Positions 8,457 through 21,433 of a DNA stretch of 64,000 nucleotides are shown piece after piece. The translations under genes were made by a program, and so were the position numbers. The notes under the pieces are model-generated. The model did no database searches and had not been told where the DNA came from. It saw only the letters and a program-made list of their open reading frames with translations. How positions within the stretch are numbered: the stretch's first letter is position 1; every line of letters starts with the position of its first letter. Source of the stretch: Cervus elaphus (taxonomy: Eukaryota > Chordata > Mammalia > Artiodactyla > Cervidae); the NCBI RefSeq assembly GCF_910594005.1, contig NW_025316724.1:186001-250000 (forward strand). The letters run 5' to 3'.

Positions 8457-11400
8457 TTGGGCATCCAGCCCCTTGCTGGTCCCTTCCCTCTGACGAGGCC
8501 CTCTGAGCTCCAGCACCTTGCAGTGTGGAGACAGCCCCTGCCAGCAACCTCCTCTCCAAGGAGGCCTCGAGCGAGGCCTAGGCCCAGGGGAAAGGCACCA
8601 GCGGGGATGAGCCTGGGGAGGCGCCCGGGCATGTCTGGACCCAGTCCCCGCAGCCTGCCCCTTGCTGGGGCAGTACCCCCGGAGGCCAGGAAGGCCTGGG
8701 CAAGGCTGGCCAGGGGCAGGGGCCCTGCTGGGTCCTGCCCCTGGCCGGTGGGGCCTCTGAGCACAACCGGCCCTCTCCCGCTGGAAGACCTCCCCGGCTG
8801 CCTCCAAAGGCCGCTTTGCAAGCACTCTGGCCGGCTGTTCCCGCCAGCCGCGCACAATGCTCCCAAGCCCGGGAGAAAAGCGCTTCGGGGTGGTGCTCTC
8901 TCCCGGCCCTTGCCCCTGAGCCTGGGGGCCAGGCAGGGGCTCCACACTCCCAGGCCAAGGCAGAACCACATGCACACGTCTGTTCCTGCCCCCTGCACCG
9001 GCAGAGAGCTCGGGGGAGCCAGAGTCTGTCAGGCAGCTGCTGGGCTGGCCGCCTGTGTGGGAAGGGGCAGAGCCGACCTAGGGGCACCCTGGGCCTCTTG
9101 CTCTCCCTGCTGCCCTGAGGCTGCTGGGCCAAAGAGGTCTTGGGCATCCAGCCCCTTGCTGGTCCCTTCCCTCTGACGAGGCCCTCTGAGCTCCAGCACC
9201 TTGCAGTGTGGAGACAGCCCCTGCCAGCAACCTCCTCTCCAAGGAGGCCTCGAGCGAGGCCTAGGCCCAGGGGAAAGGCACCAGCGGGGATGAGCCTGGG
9301 GAGGCGCCCGGGCATGTCTGGACCCAGTCCCCGCAGCCTGCCCCTTGCTGGGGCAGTACCCCCGGAGGCCAGGAAGGCCTGGGCAAGGCTGGCCAGGGGC
9401 AGGGGCCCTGCTGGGTCCTGCCCCTGGCCTGTGGGGCCTCTGAGCACAACCGGCCCTCTTCCGCTGGAAGACCTCCCTGGCTGCCTCCAAAGGCCGCTTT
9501 GCAAGCACTCTGGCCGGCTGTTCCCGCCAGCCGCGCACAATGCTCCCAAGCCCGGGAGAAAAGCGCTTCGGGGTGGTGCTCTCTCCCGGCCCTTGCCCCT
9601 GAGCCTGGGGGCCAGGCAGGGGCTCCACACTCCCAGGCCAAGGCAGAACCACATGCACACGTCTGTTCCTGCCCCCTGCACCGGCAGAGAGCTCGGGGGA
9701 GCCAGAGTCTGTCAGGCAGCTGCTGGGCTGGCCGCCTGTGTGGGAAGGGGCAGAGCCGACCTAGGGGCACCCTGGGCCTCTTGCTCTCCCTGCTGCCCTG
9801 AGGCTGCTGGGCCAAAGAGGTCTTGGGCATCCAGCCCCTTGCTGGTCCCTTCCCTCTGACGAGGCCCTCTGAGCTCCAGCACCTTGCAGTGTGGAGACAG
9901 CCCCTGCCAGCAACCTCCTCTCCAAGGAGGCCTCAAGCGAGGCCTAGGCCCAGGGGAAAGGCACCGGCGGGGATGAGCCTGGGGAGGCGCCCGGGCATGT
10001 CTGGACCCAGTCCCCGCAGCCTGCCCCTTGCTGGGGCAGTAGCCCCGGAGGCCAGGAAGGCCTGGGCAAGGCTGGCCAGGGGCAGGGGCCCTGCTGGGTC
10101 CTGCCCCTGGCCGGTGGGGCCTCTGAGCACAACCGGCCCTCTCCCGCTGGAAGACCTCCCCGGCTGCCTCCAAAGGCCGCTTTGCAAGCACTCTGGCCGG
10201 CTGTTCCCGCCAGCCGCGCACAATGCTCCCAAGCCCGGGAGAAAAGCGCTTCGGGGTGGTGCTCTCTCCCGGCCCTTGCCCCTGAGCCTGGGGGCCAGGC
10301 AGGGGCTCCACACTCCCAGGCCAAGGCAGAACCACATGCACACGTCTGTTCCTGCCCCCTGCACCGGCAGAGAGCTCGGGGGAGCCAGAGTCTGTCAGGC
10401 AGCTGCTGGGCTGGCCGCCTGTGTGGGAAGGGGCAGAGCCGACTTAGGGGCACATTGGGCCTCTTGCTCTCCCTGCTGCCCTGAGGCTGCTGGGCCAAAG
10501 AGGTCTTGGGCATCCAGCCCCTTGCTGGTCCCTTCCCTCTGACGAGGCCCTCTGAGCTCCAGCACCTTGCAGTGTGGAGACAGCCCCTGCCAGCAACCTC
10601 CTCTCCAAGGAGGCCTCAAGCGAGGCCTAGGCCCAGGGGAAAGGCACAAGCGGGGATGAGCCTGGGGAGGCGCCCGGGCATGTCTGGACCCAGTCCCCGC
10701 AGCCTGCCCCTTGCTGGGGCAGTACCCCCGGAGGCCAGGAAGGCCTGGGCAAGGCTGGCCAGGGGCAGGGGCCCTGCTGGGTCCTGCCCCTGGCCTGTGG
10801 GGCCTCTGAGCACAACCGGCCCTCTCCCGCTGGAAGACCTCCCCGGCTGCCTCCAAAGGCCGCTTTGCAAGCACTCTGGCCGGCTGTTCCCGCCAGCCGC
10901 GCACAATGCTCCCAAGCCCGGGAGAAAAGCGCTTCGGGGTGGTGCTCTCTCCCGGCCCTTGCCCCTGAGCCTGGGGGCCAGGCAGGGGCTCCACACTCCC
11001 AGGCCAAGGCAGAACCACATGCACACGTCTGTTCCTGCCCCCTGCACCGGCAGAGAGCTCGGGGGAGCCAGAGTCTGTCAGGCAGCTGCTGGGCTGGCCG
11101 CCTGTGTGGGAAGGGGCAGAGCCGACCTAGGGGCACCCTGGGCCTCTTGCTCTCCCTGCTGCCCTGAGGCTGCTGGGCCAAAGAGGTCTTGGGCATCCAG
11201 CCCCTTGCTGGTCCCTTCCCTCTGACGAGGCCCTCTGAGCTCCAGCACCTTGCAGTGTGGAGACAGCCCCTGCCAGCAACCTCCTCTCCAAGGAGGCCTC
11301 GAGCGAGGCCTAGGCCCAGGGGAAAGGCACCAGCGGGGATGAGCCTGGGGAGGCGCCCGGGCATGTCTGGACCCAGTCCCCGCAGCCTGCCCCTTGGTGG

Positions 11401-12554
11401 GGCAGTACCCCCGGAGGCCAGGAAGGCCTGGGCAAGGCTGGCCAGGGGCAGGGGCCCTGCTGGGTCCTGCCCCTGGCCGGTGGGGCCTCTGAGCACAACC
11501 GGCCCTCTCCCGCTGGAAGACCTCCCCGGCTGCCTCCAAAGGCCGCTTTGCAAGCACTCTGGCCGGCTATCCCTGCAAGCCGCGCACAATGCTCCCAAGC
11601 CCGGGAGAAAAGCGCTTCGGGGTGGTGCTCTCTCCCGGCCCTTGCCCCTGAGCCTGGGGGCCAGGCAGGGGCTAAACAATCCCAGGCCAAGGCAGAACCA
11701 CATGCACACGTCTGTTCCTGCCCCCTGCACCGGCAGAGAGCTCGGGGGAGCCAGAGTCTGTCAGGCAGCTGCTGGGCTGGCCGCCTGTGTGGGAAGGGGC
11801 AGAGCCGACCTAGGGGCACCCTGGGCCTCTTGCTCTCCCTGCTGCCCTGAGGCTGCTGGGCCAAAGAGGTCTTGGGCATCCAGCCCCTTGCTGGTCCCTT
11901 CCCTCTGACGAGGCCCTCTGAGCTCCAGCACCTTGCAGTGTGGAGACAGCCCCTGCCAGCAACCTCCTCTCCAAGGAGGCCTCGAGCGAGGCCTCGGCCC
12001 AGGGGAAAGGCACCGGCGGGGATGAGCCTGGGGAGGCGCCCGGGCATGTCTGGACCCAGTCCCCGCAGCCTGCCCCTTGCTGGGGCAGTAGCCCCGGAGG
12101 CCAGGAAGGCCTGGGCAAGGCTGGCCAGGGGCAGGGGCCCTGCTGGGTCCTGCCCCTGGCCGGTGGGGCCTCTGAGCACAACCGGCCCTCTCCCGCTGGA
12201 AGACCTCCCCGGCTGCCTCCAAAGGCCGCTTTGCAAGCACTCTGGCCGGCTGTTCCCGCCAGCCGCGCACAATGCTCCCAAGCCCGGGAGAAAAGCGCTT
12301 CGGGGTGGTGCTCTCTCCCGGCCCTTGCCCCTGAGCCTGGGGGCCAGGCAGGGGCTCCACACTCCCAGGCCAAGGCAGAACCACATGCACACGTCTGTTC
12401 CTGCCCCCTGCACCGGCAGAGAGCTCGGGGGAGCCAGAGTCTGTCAGGCAGCTGCTGGGCTGGCCGCCTGTGTGGGAAGGGGCAGAGCCGACCTAGGGGC
12501 ACCCTGGGCCTCTTGCTCTCCCTGCTGCCCTGAGGCTGCTGGGCCAAAGAGGTC
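8457..12554. repeat. mixed monomers 13-18
   Basis: These are six standard-length units without an obvious local higher-order period. Monomer 13 is close to consensus. Monomer 14 has TCTTCCGCTGG and a CCTCCCTGG change. Monomer 15 has CTCAAG with GTAGCCC and a private double change near 10444-10455 (GACTTAGG, CACATTGGG). Monomer 16 has the rare CACAAGCGG also in 2 and 77. Monomer 17 is a clustered-variant unit. Monomer 18 has lost GGCCTAGGCC. Confidence 0.7.
11189..11871. repeat. monomer 17, first clustered-variant unit
   Basis: This is the first of eight units (17, 21, 23, 32, 55, 57, 60, 66) in which TGTTCCCGCCAGC becomes TATCCCTGCAAGC, four substitutions in nine bases. Four of them (17, 21, 32, 55) also have GGGGCTAAACA in place of GGGGCTCCACA; 17 alone adds a further C to A (CTAAACAATCC). 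Six of the eight (21, 23, 55, 57, 60, 66) also have GGGGACC in the long-hairpin loop. These linked sets define sub-lineages. Confidence 0.82.
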
Positions 12555-15500
12555 TTGGGCATCCAGCCCCTTGCTGGTCCCTTCCCTCTGACGAGGCCCT
12601 CTGAGCTCCAGCACCTTGCAGTGTGGAGACAGCCCCTGCCAGCAACCTCCTCTCCAAGGAGGCCTCGAGCGAGGCCTAGGCCCAGGGGAAAGGCACCGGC
12701 GGGGATGAGCCTGGGGAGGCGCCCGGGCATGTCTGGACCCAGTCCCCGCAGCCTGCCCCTTTGTGGGGCAGTAGCCCCGGAGGCCAGGAAGGCCTGGGCA
12801 AGGCTGGCCAGGGGCAGGGGCCCTGCTGGGTCCTGCCCCTGGCCTGTGGGGCCTCTGAGCACAACCGGCCCTCTCCCGCTGGAAGACCTCCCCGGCTGCC
12901 TCCAAAGGCCGCTTTGCAAGCACTCTGGCCGGCTGTTCCCGCCAGCCGCGCACAATGCTCCCAAGCCCGGGAGAAAAGCGCTTCGGGGTGGTGCTCTCTC
13001 CCGGCCCTTGCCCCTGAGCCTGGGGGCCAGGCAGGGGCTCCACACTCCCAGGCCAAGGCAGAACCACATGCACACGTCTGTTCCTGCCCCCTGCACCGGC
13101 AGAGAGCTCGGGGGAGCCAGAGTCTGTCAGGCAGCTGCTGGGCTGGCCGCCTGTGTGGGAAGGGGCAGAGCCGACCTAGGGGCACCCTGGGCCTCTTGCT
13201 CTCCCTGCTGCCCTGAGGCTGCTGGGCCAAAGAGGTCTTGGGCATCCAGCCCCTTGCTGGTCCCTTCCCTCTGACGAGGCCCTCTGAGCTCCAGCACCTT
13301 GCAGTGTGGAGACAGCCCCTGCCAGCAACCTCCTCTCCAAGGAGGCCTCGAGCGAGGCCTAGGCCCAGGGGAAAGGCACCAGCGGGGATGAGCCTGGGGA
13401 GGCGCCCGGGCATGTCTGGACCCAGTCCCCGCAGCCTGCCCCTTGGTGGGGCAGTACCCCCGGAGGCCAGGAAGGCCTGGGCAAGGCTGGCCAGGGGCAG
13501 GGGCCCTGCTGGGTCCTGCCCCTGGCCGGTGGGGCCTCTGAGCACAACCGGCCCTCTCCCGCTGGAAGACCTCCCCGGCTGCCTCCAAAGGCCGCTTTGC
13601 AAGCACTCTGGCCGGCTGTTCCCGCCAGCCGCGCACAATGCTCCCAAGCCCGGGAGAAAAGCGCTTCGGGGTGGTGCTCTCTCCCGGCCCTTGCCCCTGA
13701 GCCTGGGGGCCAGGCAGGGGCTCCACACTCCCAGGCCAAGGCAGAACCACATGCACACGTCTGTTCCTGCCCCCTGCACCGGCAGAGAGCTCGGGGGAGC
13801 CAGAGTCTGTCAGGCAGCTGCTGGGCTGGCCGCCTGTGTGGGAAGGGGCAGAGCCGACCTAGGGGCACCCTGGGCCTCTTGCTCTCCCTGCTGCCCTGAG
13901 GCTGCTGGGCCAAAGAGGTCTTGGGCATCCAGCCCCTTGCTGGTCCCTTCCCTCTGACGAGGCCCTCTGAGCTCCAGCACCTTGCAGTGTGGAGACAGCC
14001 CCTGCCAGCAACCTCCTCTCCAAGGAGGCCTCGAGCGAGGCCTAGGCCCAGGGGAAAGGCACCAGCGGGGATGAGCCTGGGGAGGCGCCCGGGCATGTCT
14101 GGACCCACTCCCCGCAGCCTGCCCCTTGCTGGGGCAGTACCCCCGGAGGCCAGGAAGGCCTGGGCAAGGCTGGCCAGGGGCAGGGGACCTGCTGGGTCCT
14201 GCCCCTGGCCGGTGGGGCCTCTGAGCACAACCGGCCCTCTCCCGCTGGAAGACCTCCCCGGCTGCCTCCAAAGGCCGCTTTGCAAGCACTCTGGCCGGCT
14301 ATCCCTGCAAGCCGCGCACAATGCTCCCAAGCCCGGGAGAAAAGCGCTTCGGGGTGGTGCTCTCTCCCGGCCCTTGCCCCTGAGCCTGGGGGCCAGGCAG
14401 GGGCTAAACACTCCCAGGCCAAGGCAGAACCACATGCACACGTCTGTTCCTGCCCCCTGCACCGGCAGAGAGCTCGGGGGAGCCAGAGTCTGTCAGGCAG
14501 CTGCTGGGCTGGCCGCCTGTGTGGGAAGGGGCAGAGCCGACCTAGGGGCACCCTGGGCCTCTTGCTCTCCCTGCTGCCCTGAGGCTGCTGGGCCAAAGAG
14601 GTCTTGGGCATCCAGCCCCTTGCTGGTCCCTTCCCTCTGACGAGGCCCTCTGAGCTCCAGCACCTTGCAGTGTGGAGACAGCCCCTGCCAGCAACCTCCT
14701 CTCCAAGGAGGCCTCGAGCGAGGCCTAGGCCCAGGGGAAAGGCACCGGCGGGGATGAGCCTGGGGAGGCGCCCGGGCATGTCTGGACCCAGTCCCCGCAG
14801 CCTGCCCCTTGCTGGGGCAGTACCCCCGGAGGCCAGGAAGGCCTGGGCAAGGCTGGCCAGGGGCAGGGGCCCTGCTGGGTCCTGCCCCTGGCCGGTGGGG
14901 CCTCTGAGCACAACCGGCCCTCTCCCGCTGGAAGACCTCCCCGGCTGCCTCCAAAGGCCGCTTTGCAAGCACTCTGGCCGGCTGTTCCCGCCAGCCGCGC
15001 ACAATGCTCCCAAGCCCGGGAGAAAAGCGCTTCGGGGTGGTGCTCTCTCCCGGCCCTTGCCCCTGAGCCTGGGGGCCAGGCAGGGGCTCCACACTCCCAG
15101 GCCAAGGCAGAACCACATGCACACGTCTGTTCCTGCCCCCTGCACCGGCAGAGAGCTCGGGGGAGCCAGAGTCTGTCAGGCAGCTGCTGGGCTGGCCGCC
15201 TGTGTGGGAAGGGGCAGAGCCGACCTAGGGGCACCCTGGGCCTCTTGCTCTCCCTGCTGCCCTGAGGCTGCTGGGCCAAAGAGGTCTTGGGCATCCAGCC
15301 CCTTGCTGGTCCCTTCCCTCTGACGAGGCCCTCTGAGCTCCAGCACCTTGCAGTGTGGAGACAGCCCCTGCCAGCAACCTCCTCTCCAAGGAGGCCTCGA
15401 GCGAGGCCTAGGCCCAGGGGAAAGGCACCAGCGGGGATGAGCCTGGGGAGGCGCCCGGGCATGTCTGGACCCAGTCCCCGCAGCCTGCCCCTTGGTGGGG

Positions 15501-15969
15501 CAGTACCCCCGGAGGCCAGGAAGGCCTGGGCAAGGCTGGCCAGGGGCAGGGGACCTGCTGGGTCCTGCCCCTGGCCGGTGGGGCCTCTGAGCACAACCGG
15601 CCCTCTCCCGCTGGAAGACCTCCCCGGCTGCCTCCAAAGGCCGCTTTGCAAGCACTCTGGCCGGCTATCCCTGCAAGCCGCGCACAATGCTCCCAAGCCC
15701 GGGAGAAAAGCGCTTCGGGGTGGTGCTCTCTCCCGGCCCTTGCCCCTGAGCCTGGGGGCCAGGCAGGGGCTCCACACTCCCAGGCCAAGGCAGAACCACA
15801 TGCACACGTCTGTTCCTGCCCCCTGCACCGGCAGAGAGCTCGGGGGAGCCAGAGTCTGTCAGGCAGCTGCTGGGCTGGCCGCCTGTGTGGGAAGGGGCAG
15901 AGCCGACCTAGGGGCACCCTGGGCCTCTTGCTCTCCCTGCTGCCCTGAGGCTGCTGGGCCAAAGAGGTC
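12555..15969. repeat. block of monomers 19-23, counterpart of 54-57
   Basis: The order is: 19 with CTTTGTGG and GTAGCCC; 20 with TTGGT; 21 clustered variant with CTAAACA and GGGGACC; 22 CACCGGCGG standard; 23 clustered variant with TTGGT. The same order without monomer 20 is found at 36460-39191. Monomer 21 has a private G to C in CCCACTCCCC near 14107. Confidence 0.75.
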
Positions 15970-17335
15970 TTGGGCATCCAGCCCCTTGCTGGTCCCTTCC
16001 CTCTGACGAGGCCCTCTGAGCTCCAGCACCTTGCAGTGTGGAGACAGCCCCTGCCAGCAACCTCCTCTCCAAGGAGGCCTCGAGCGAGGCCTAGGCCCAG
16101 GGGAAAGGCACCGGCGGGGATGAGCCTGGGGAGGCGCCCGGGCATGTCTGGACCCAGTCCCCGCAGCCTGCCCCTTGCTGGGGCAGTACCCCCGGAGGCC
16201 AGGAAGGCCTGGGCAAGGCTGGCCAGGGGCAGGGGCCCTGCTGGGTCCTGCCCCTGGCCGGTGGGGCCTCTGAGCACAACCGGCCCTCTCCCGCTGGAAG
16301 ACCTCCCCGGCTGCCTCCAAAGGCCGCTTTGCAAGCACTCTGGCCGGCTGTTCCCGCCAGCCGCGCACAATGCTCCCAAGCCCGGGAGAAAAGCGCTTCG
16401 GGGTGGTGCTCTCTCCCGGCCCTTGCCCCTGAGCCTGGGGGCCAGGCAGGGGCTCCACACTCCCAGGCCAAGGCAGAACCACATGCACACGTCTGTTCCT
16501 GCCCCCTGCACCGGCAGAGAGCTCGGGGGAGCCAGAGTCTGTCAGGCAGCTGCTGGGCTGGCCGCCTGTGTGGGAAGGGGCAGAGCCGACCTAGGGGCAC
16601 CCTGGGCCTCTTGCTCTCCCTGCTGCCCTGAGGCTGCTGGGCCAAAGAGGTCTTGGGCATCCAGCCCCTTGCTGGTCCCTTCCCTCTGACGAGGCCCTCT
16701 GAGCTCCAGCACCTTGCAGTGTGGAGACAGCCCCTGCCAGCAACCTCCTCTCCAAGGAGGCCTCGAGCGAGGCCTAGGCCCAGGGGAAAGGCACCAGCGG
16801 GGATGAGCCTGGGGAGGCGCCCGGGCATGTCTGGACCCAGTCCCCGCAGCCTGCCCCTTGCTGGGGCAGTACCCCCGGAGGCCAGGAAGGCCTGGGCAAG
16901 GCTGGCCAGGGGCAGGGGCCCTGCTGGGTCCTGCCCCTGGCCGGTGGGGCCTCTGAGCACAACCGGCCCTCTCCCGCTGGAAGACCTCCCCGGCTGCCTC
17001 CAAAGGCCGCTTTGCAAGCACTCTGGCCGGCTGTTCCCGCCAGCCGCGCACAATGCTCCCAAGCCCGGGAGAAAAGCGCTTCGGGGTGGTGCTCTCTCCC
17101 GGCCCTTGCCCCTGAGCCTGGGGGCCAGGCAGGGGCTCCACACTCCCAGGCCAAGGCAGAACCACATGCACACGTCTGTTCCTGCCCCCTGCACCGGCAG
17201 AGAGCTCGGGGGAGCCAGAGTCTGTCAGGCAGCTGCTGGGCTGGCCGCCTGTGTGGGAAGGGGCAGAGCCGACCTAGGGGCACCCTGGGCCTCTTGCTCT
17301 CCCTGCTGCCCTGAGGCTGCTGGGCCAAAGAGGTC
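15970..17335. repeat. monomers 24-25, near-consensus units
   Basis: Two units without rare variants. 24 has CACCGGCGG and 25 has CACCAGCGG. Nothing else is seen in this stretch. Confidence 0.85.
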
Positions 17336-20300
17336 TTGAGCATCCAGCCCCTTGCTGGTCCCTTCCCTCTGACGAGGCCCTCTGAGCTCCAGCACCTTGC
17401 AGTGTGGAGACAGCCCCTGCCAGCAACCTACTCTCCAAAGAGGCCTCGAGCGAGGCCTAGGCCCAGGGGAAAGGCACCAGCGGGGATGAGCCTGGGGAGG
17501 CGCCCGGGCATGTCTGGACCCAGTCCCCGCAGCCTGCCCCTTGCTGGGGCAGTACCCCCGGAGGCCAGGAAGGCCTGGGCAAGGCTGGCCAGGGGCAGGG
17601 GCCCTGCTGGGTCCTGCCCCTGGCCGGTGGGGCCTCTGAGCACAACCGGCCCTCTCCCGCTGGAAGACCTCCCCGGCTGCCTCCAAAGGCCGCTTTGCAA
17701 GCACTCTGGCCGGCTGTTCCCGCCAGCCGCGCACAATGCTCCCAAGCCCGGGAGAAAAGCGCTTCGGGGTGGTGCTCTCTCCCGGCCCTTGCCCCTGAGC
17801 CTGGGGGCCAGGCAGGGGCTCCACACTCCCAGGCCAAGGCAGAACCACATGCACACGTCTGTTCCTGCCCCCTGCACCGGCAGAGAGCTCGGGGGAGCCA
17901 GAGTCTGTCAGGCAGCTGCTGGGCTGGCCGCCTGTGTGGGAAGGGGCAGAGCCGACCTAGGGGCACCCTGGGCCTCTTGCTCTCCCTGCTGCCCTGAGGC
18001 TGCTGGGCCAAAGAGGTCTTGGGCATCCAGCCCCTTGCTGGTCCCTTCCCTCTGACGAGGCCCTCTGAGCTCCAGCACCTTGCAGTGTGGAGACAGCCCC
18101 TGCCAGCAACCTCCTCTCCAAGGAGGCCTCGAGCGAGGCCTAGGCCCAGGGGAAAGGCACCAGCGGGGATGAGCCTGGGGAGGCGCCCGGGCATGTCTGG
18201 ACCCAGTCCCCGCAGCCTGCCCCTTGCTGGAGCAGTACCCCCGGAGGCCAGGAAGGCCTGGGCAAGGCTGGCCAGGGGCAGGGGCCCTGCTGGGTCCTGC
18301 CCCTGGCCGGTTGGGCCTCTGAGCACAACCGGCCCTCTTCCGCTGGAAGACCTCCCCGGCTGCCTCCAAAGGCCGCTTTGCAAGCACTCTGGCCGGCTGT
18401 TCCCGCCAGCCGCGCACAATGCTCCCAAGCCCGGGAGAAAAGCGCTTCGGGGTGGTGCTCTCTCCCGGCCCTTGCCCCTGAGCCTGGGGGCCAGGCAGGG
18501 GCTCCACACTCCCAGGCCAAGGCAGAACCACATGCACACGTCTGTTCCTGCCCCCTGCACCGGCAGAGAGCTCGGGGGAGCCAGAGTCTGTCAGGCAGCT
18601 GCTGGGCTGGCCGCCTGTGTGGGAAGGGGCAGAGCCGACCTAGGGGCACCCTGGGCCTCTTGCTCTCCCTGCTGCCCTGAGGCTGCTGGGCCAAAGAGGT
18701 CTTGGGCATCCAGCCCCTTGCTGGTCCCTTCCCTCTGACGAGGCCCTCTGAGCTCCAGCACCTTGCAGTGTGGAGACAGCCCCTGCCAGCAACCTCCTCT
18801 CCAAGGAGGCCTCAAGCGAGGCCTAGGCCCAGGGGAAAGGCACCAGCGGGGATGAGCCTGGGGAGGCGCCCGGGCATGTCTGGACCCAGTCCCCGCAGCC
18901 TGCCCCTTGCTGGGGCAGTACCCCCGGAGGCCAGGAAGGCCTGGGCAAGGCTGGCCAGGGGCAGGGGCCCTGCTGGGTCCTGCCCCTGGCCGGTGGGGCC
19001 TCTGAGCACAACCGGCCCTCTCCCGCTGGAAGACCTCCCCGGCTGCCTCCAAAGGCCGCTTTGCAAGCACTCTGGCCGGCTGTTCCCGCCAGCCGCGCAC
19101 AATGCTCCCAAGCCCGGGAGAAAAGCGCTTCGGGGTGGTGCTCTCTCCCGGCCCTTGCCCCTGAGCCTGGGGGCCAGGCAGGGGCTCCACACTCCCAGGC
19201 CAAGGCAGAACCACATGCACGCGTCTGTTCCTGCCCCCTGCACCGGCAGAGAGCTCGGGGGAGCCAGAGTCTGTCAGGCAGCTGCTGGGCTGGCCGCCTG
19301 TGTGGGAAGGGGCAGAGCCGACCTAGGGGCACCCTGGGCCTCTTGCTCTCCCTGCTGCCCTGAGGCTGCTGGGCCAAAGAGGTCTTGGGCATCCAGCCCC
19401 TTGCTGGTCCCTTCCCTCTGACGAGGCCCTCTGAGCTCCAGCACCTTGCAGTGTGGAGACAGCCCCTGCCAGCAACCTCCTCTCCAAGGAGGCCTCGAGC
19501 GAGGCCTAGGCCCAGGGGAAAGGCACCAGCGGGGATGAGCCTGGGGAGGCGCCCGGGCATGTCTGGACCCAGTCCCCGCAGCCTGCCCCTTGCTGGGGCA
19601 GTACCCCCGGAGGCCAGGAAGGCCTGGGCAAGGCTGGCCAGGGGCAGGGGCCCTGCTGGGTCCTGCCCCTGGCCGGTGGGGCCTCTGAGCACAACCGGCC
19701 CTCTTCCGCTGGAAGACCTCCCCGGCTGCCTCCAAAGGCCGCCTTGCAAGCACTCTGGCCGGCTGTCCCCGCCAGCCGCGCACAATGCTCCCAAGCCCGG
19801 GAGAAAAGCGCTTCGGGGTGGTGCTCTCTCCCGGCCCTTGCCCCTGAGCCTGGGGGCCAGGCAGGGGCTCCACACTCCCAGGCCAAGGCAGAACCACATG
19901 CACACGTCTGTTCCTGCCCCCTGCACCGGCAGAGAGCTCGGGGGAGCCAGAGTCTGTCAGGCAGCTGCTGGGCTGGCCGCCTGTGTGGGAAGGGGCAGAG
20001 CCGACCTAGGGGCACCCTGGGCCTCTTGCTCTCCCTGCTGCCCTGAGGCTGCTGGGCCAAAGAGGTCTTGGGCATCCAGCCCCTTGCTGGTCCCTTCCCT
20101 CTGACGAGGCCCTCTGAGCTCCAGCACCTTGCAGTGTGGAGACAGCCCCTGCCAGCAACCTCCTCTCCAAGGAGGCCTCAAGCGAGGCCTAGGCCCAGGG
20201 GAAAGGCACCGGCGGGGATGAGCCTGGGGAGGCGCCCGGGCATGTCTGGACCCAGTCCCCGCAGCCTGCCCCTTGCTGGGGCAGTAGCCCCGGAGGCCAG

Positions 20301-21433
20301 GAAGGCCTGGGCAAGGCTGGCCAGGGGCAGGGGCCCTGCTGGGTCCTGCCCCTGGCCTGTGGGGCCTCTGAGCACAACCGGCCCTCTCCCGCTGGAAGAC
20401 CTCCCCGGCTGCCTCCAAAGGCCGCTTTGCAAGCACTCTGGCCGGCTGTTCCCGCCAGCCGCGCACAATGCTCCCAAGCCCGGGAGAAAAGCGCTTTGGG
20501 GTGGTGCTCTCTCCCGGCCCTTGCCCCTGAGCCTGGGGGCCAGGCAGGGGCTCCACACTCCCAGGCCAAGGCAGAACCACATGCACACGTCTGTTCCTGC
20601 CCCCTGCACCGGCAGAGAGCTCGGGGGAGCCAGAGTCTGTCAGGCAGCTGCTGGGCTGGCCGCCTGTGTGGGAAGGGGCAGAGCCGACCTAGGGGCACCC
20701 TGGGCCTCTTGCTCTCCCTGCTGCCCTGAGGCTGCTGGGCCAAAGAGGTCTTGGGCATCCAGCCCCTTGCTGGTCCCTTCCCTCTGACGAGGCCCTCTGA
20801 GCTCCAGCACCTTGCAGTGTGGAGACAGCCCCTGCCAGCAACCTCCTCTCCAAGGAGGCCTCAAGCGAGGCCTAGGCCCAGGGGAAAGGCACCGGCGGGG
20901 ATGAGCCTGGGGAGGCGCCCGGGCATGTCTGGACCCAGTCCCCGCAGCCTGCCCCTTGCTGGGGCAGTACCCCCGGAGGCCAGGAAGGCCTGGGCAAGGC
21001 TGGCCAGGGGCAGGGGCCCTGCTGGGTCCTGCCCCTGGCCGGTGGGGCCTCTGAGCACAACCGGCCCTCTCCCGCTGGAAGACCTCCCCGGCTGCCTCCA
21101 AAGGCCGCTTTGCAAGCACTCTGGCCGGCTGTTCCCGCCAGCCGCGCACAATGCTCCCAAGCCCGGGAGAAAAGCGCTTCGGGGTGGTGCTCTCTCCCGG
21201 CCCTTGCCCCTGAGCCTGGGGGCCAGGCAGGGGCTCCACACTCCCAGGCCAAGGCAGAACCACATGCACACGTCTGTTCCTGCCCCCTGCACCGGCAGAG
21301 AGCTCGGGGGAGCCAGAGTCTGTCAGGCAGCTGCTGGGCTGGCCGCCTGTGTGGGAAGGGGCAGAGCCGACCTAGGGGCACCCTGGGCCTCTTGCTCTCC
21401 CTGCTGCCCTGAGGCTGCTGGGCCAAAGAGGTC
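17336..21433. repeat. block of monomers 26-31, counterpart of 73-78
   Basis: The order is: 26 CCTACTCT/AAAGAGG (also TTGAGC); 27 TGGAGCAG, GGTTGGG and TCTTCCG; 28 CTCAAG with CACCAGCGG; 29 TCTTCCG with TGTCCCCGCCAGC; 30 CTCAAG with GTAGCCC, T at the 548-equivalent and CTTTGGGG; 31 CTCAAG with CACCGGCGG. The same succession of marker combinations recurs at 49437-53534, 47 monomers (32,101 bp) away. Confidence 0.75.

Noticed and set aside
11810..13096. Reverse-strand open stretch of 428 codons
   Set aside because: Made by A to C at 11995, which removes the TAG inside GGCCTAGGCC in monomer 18. No coding signal.
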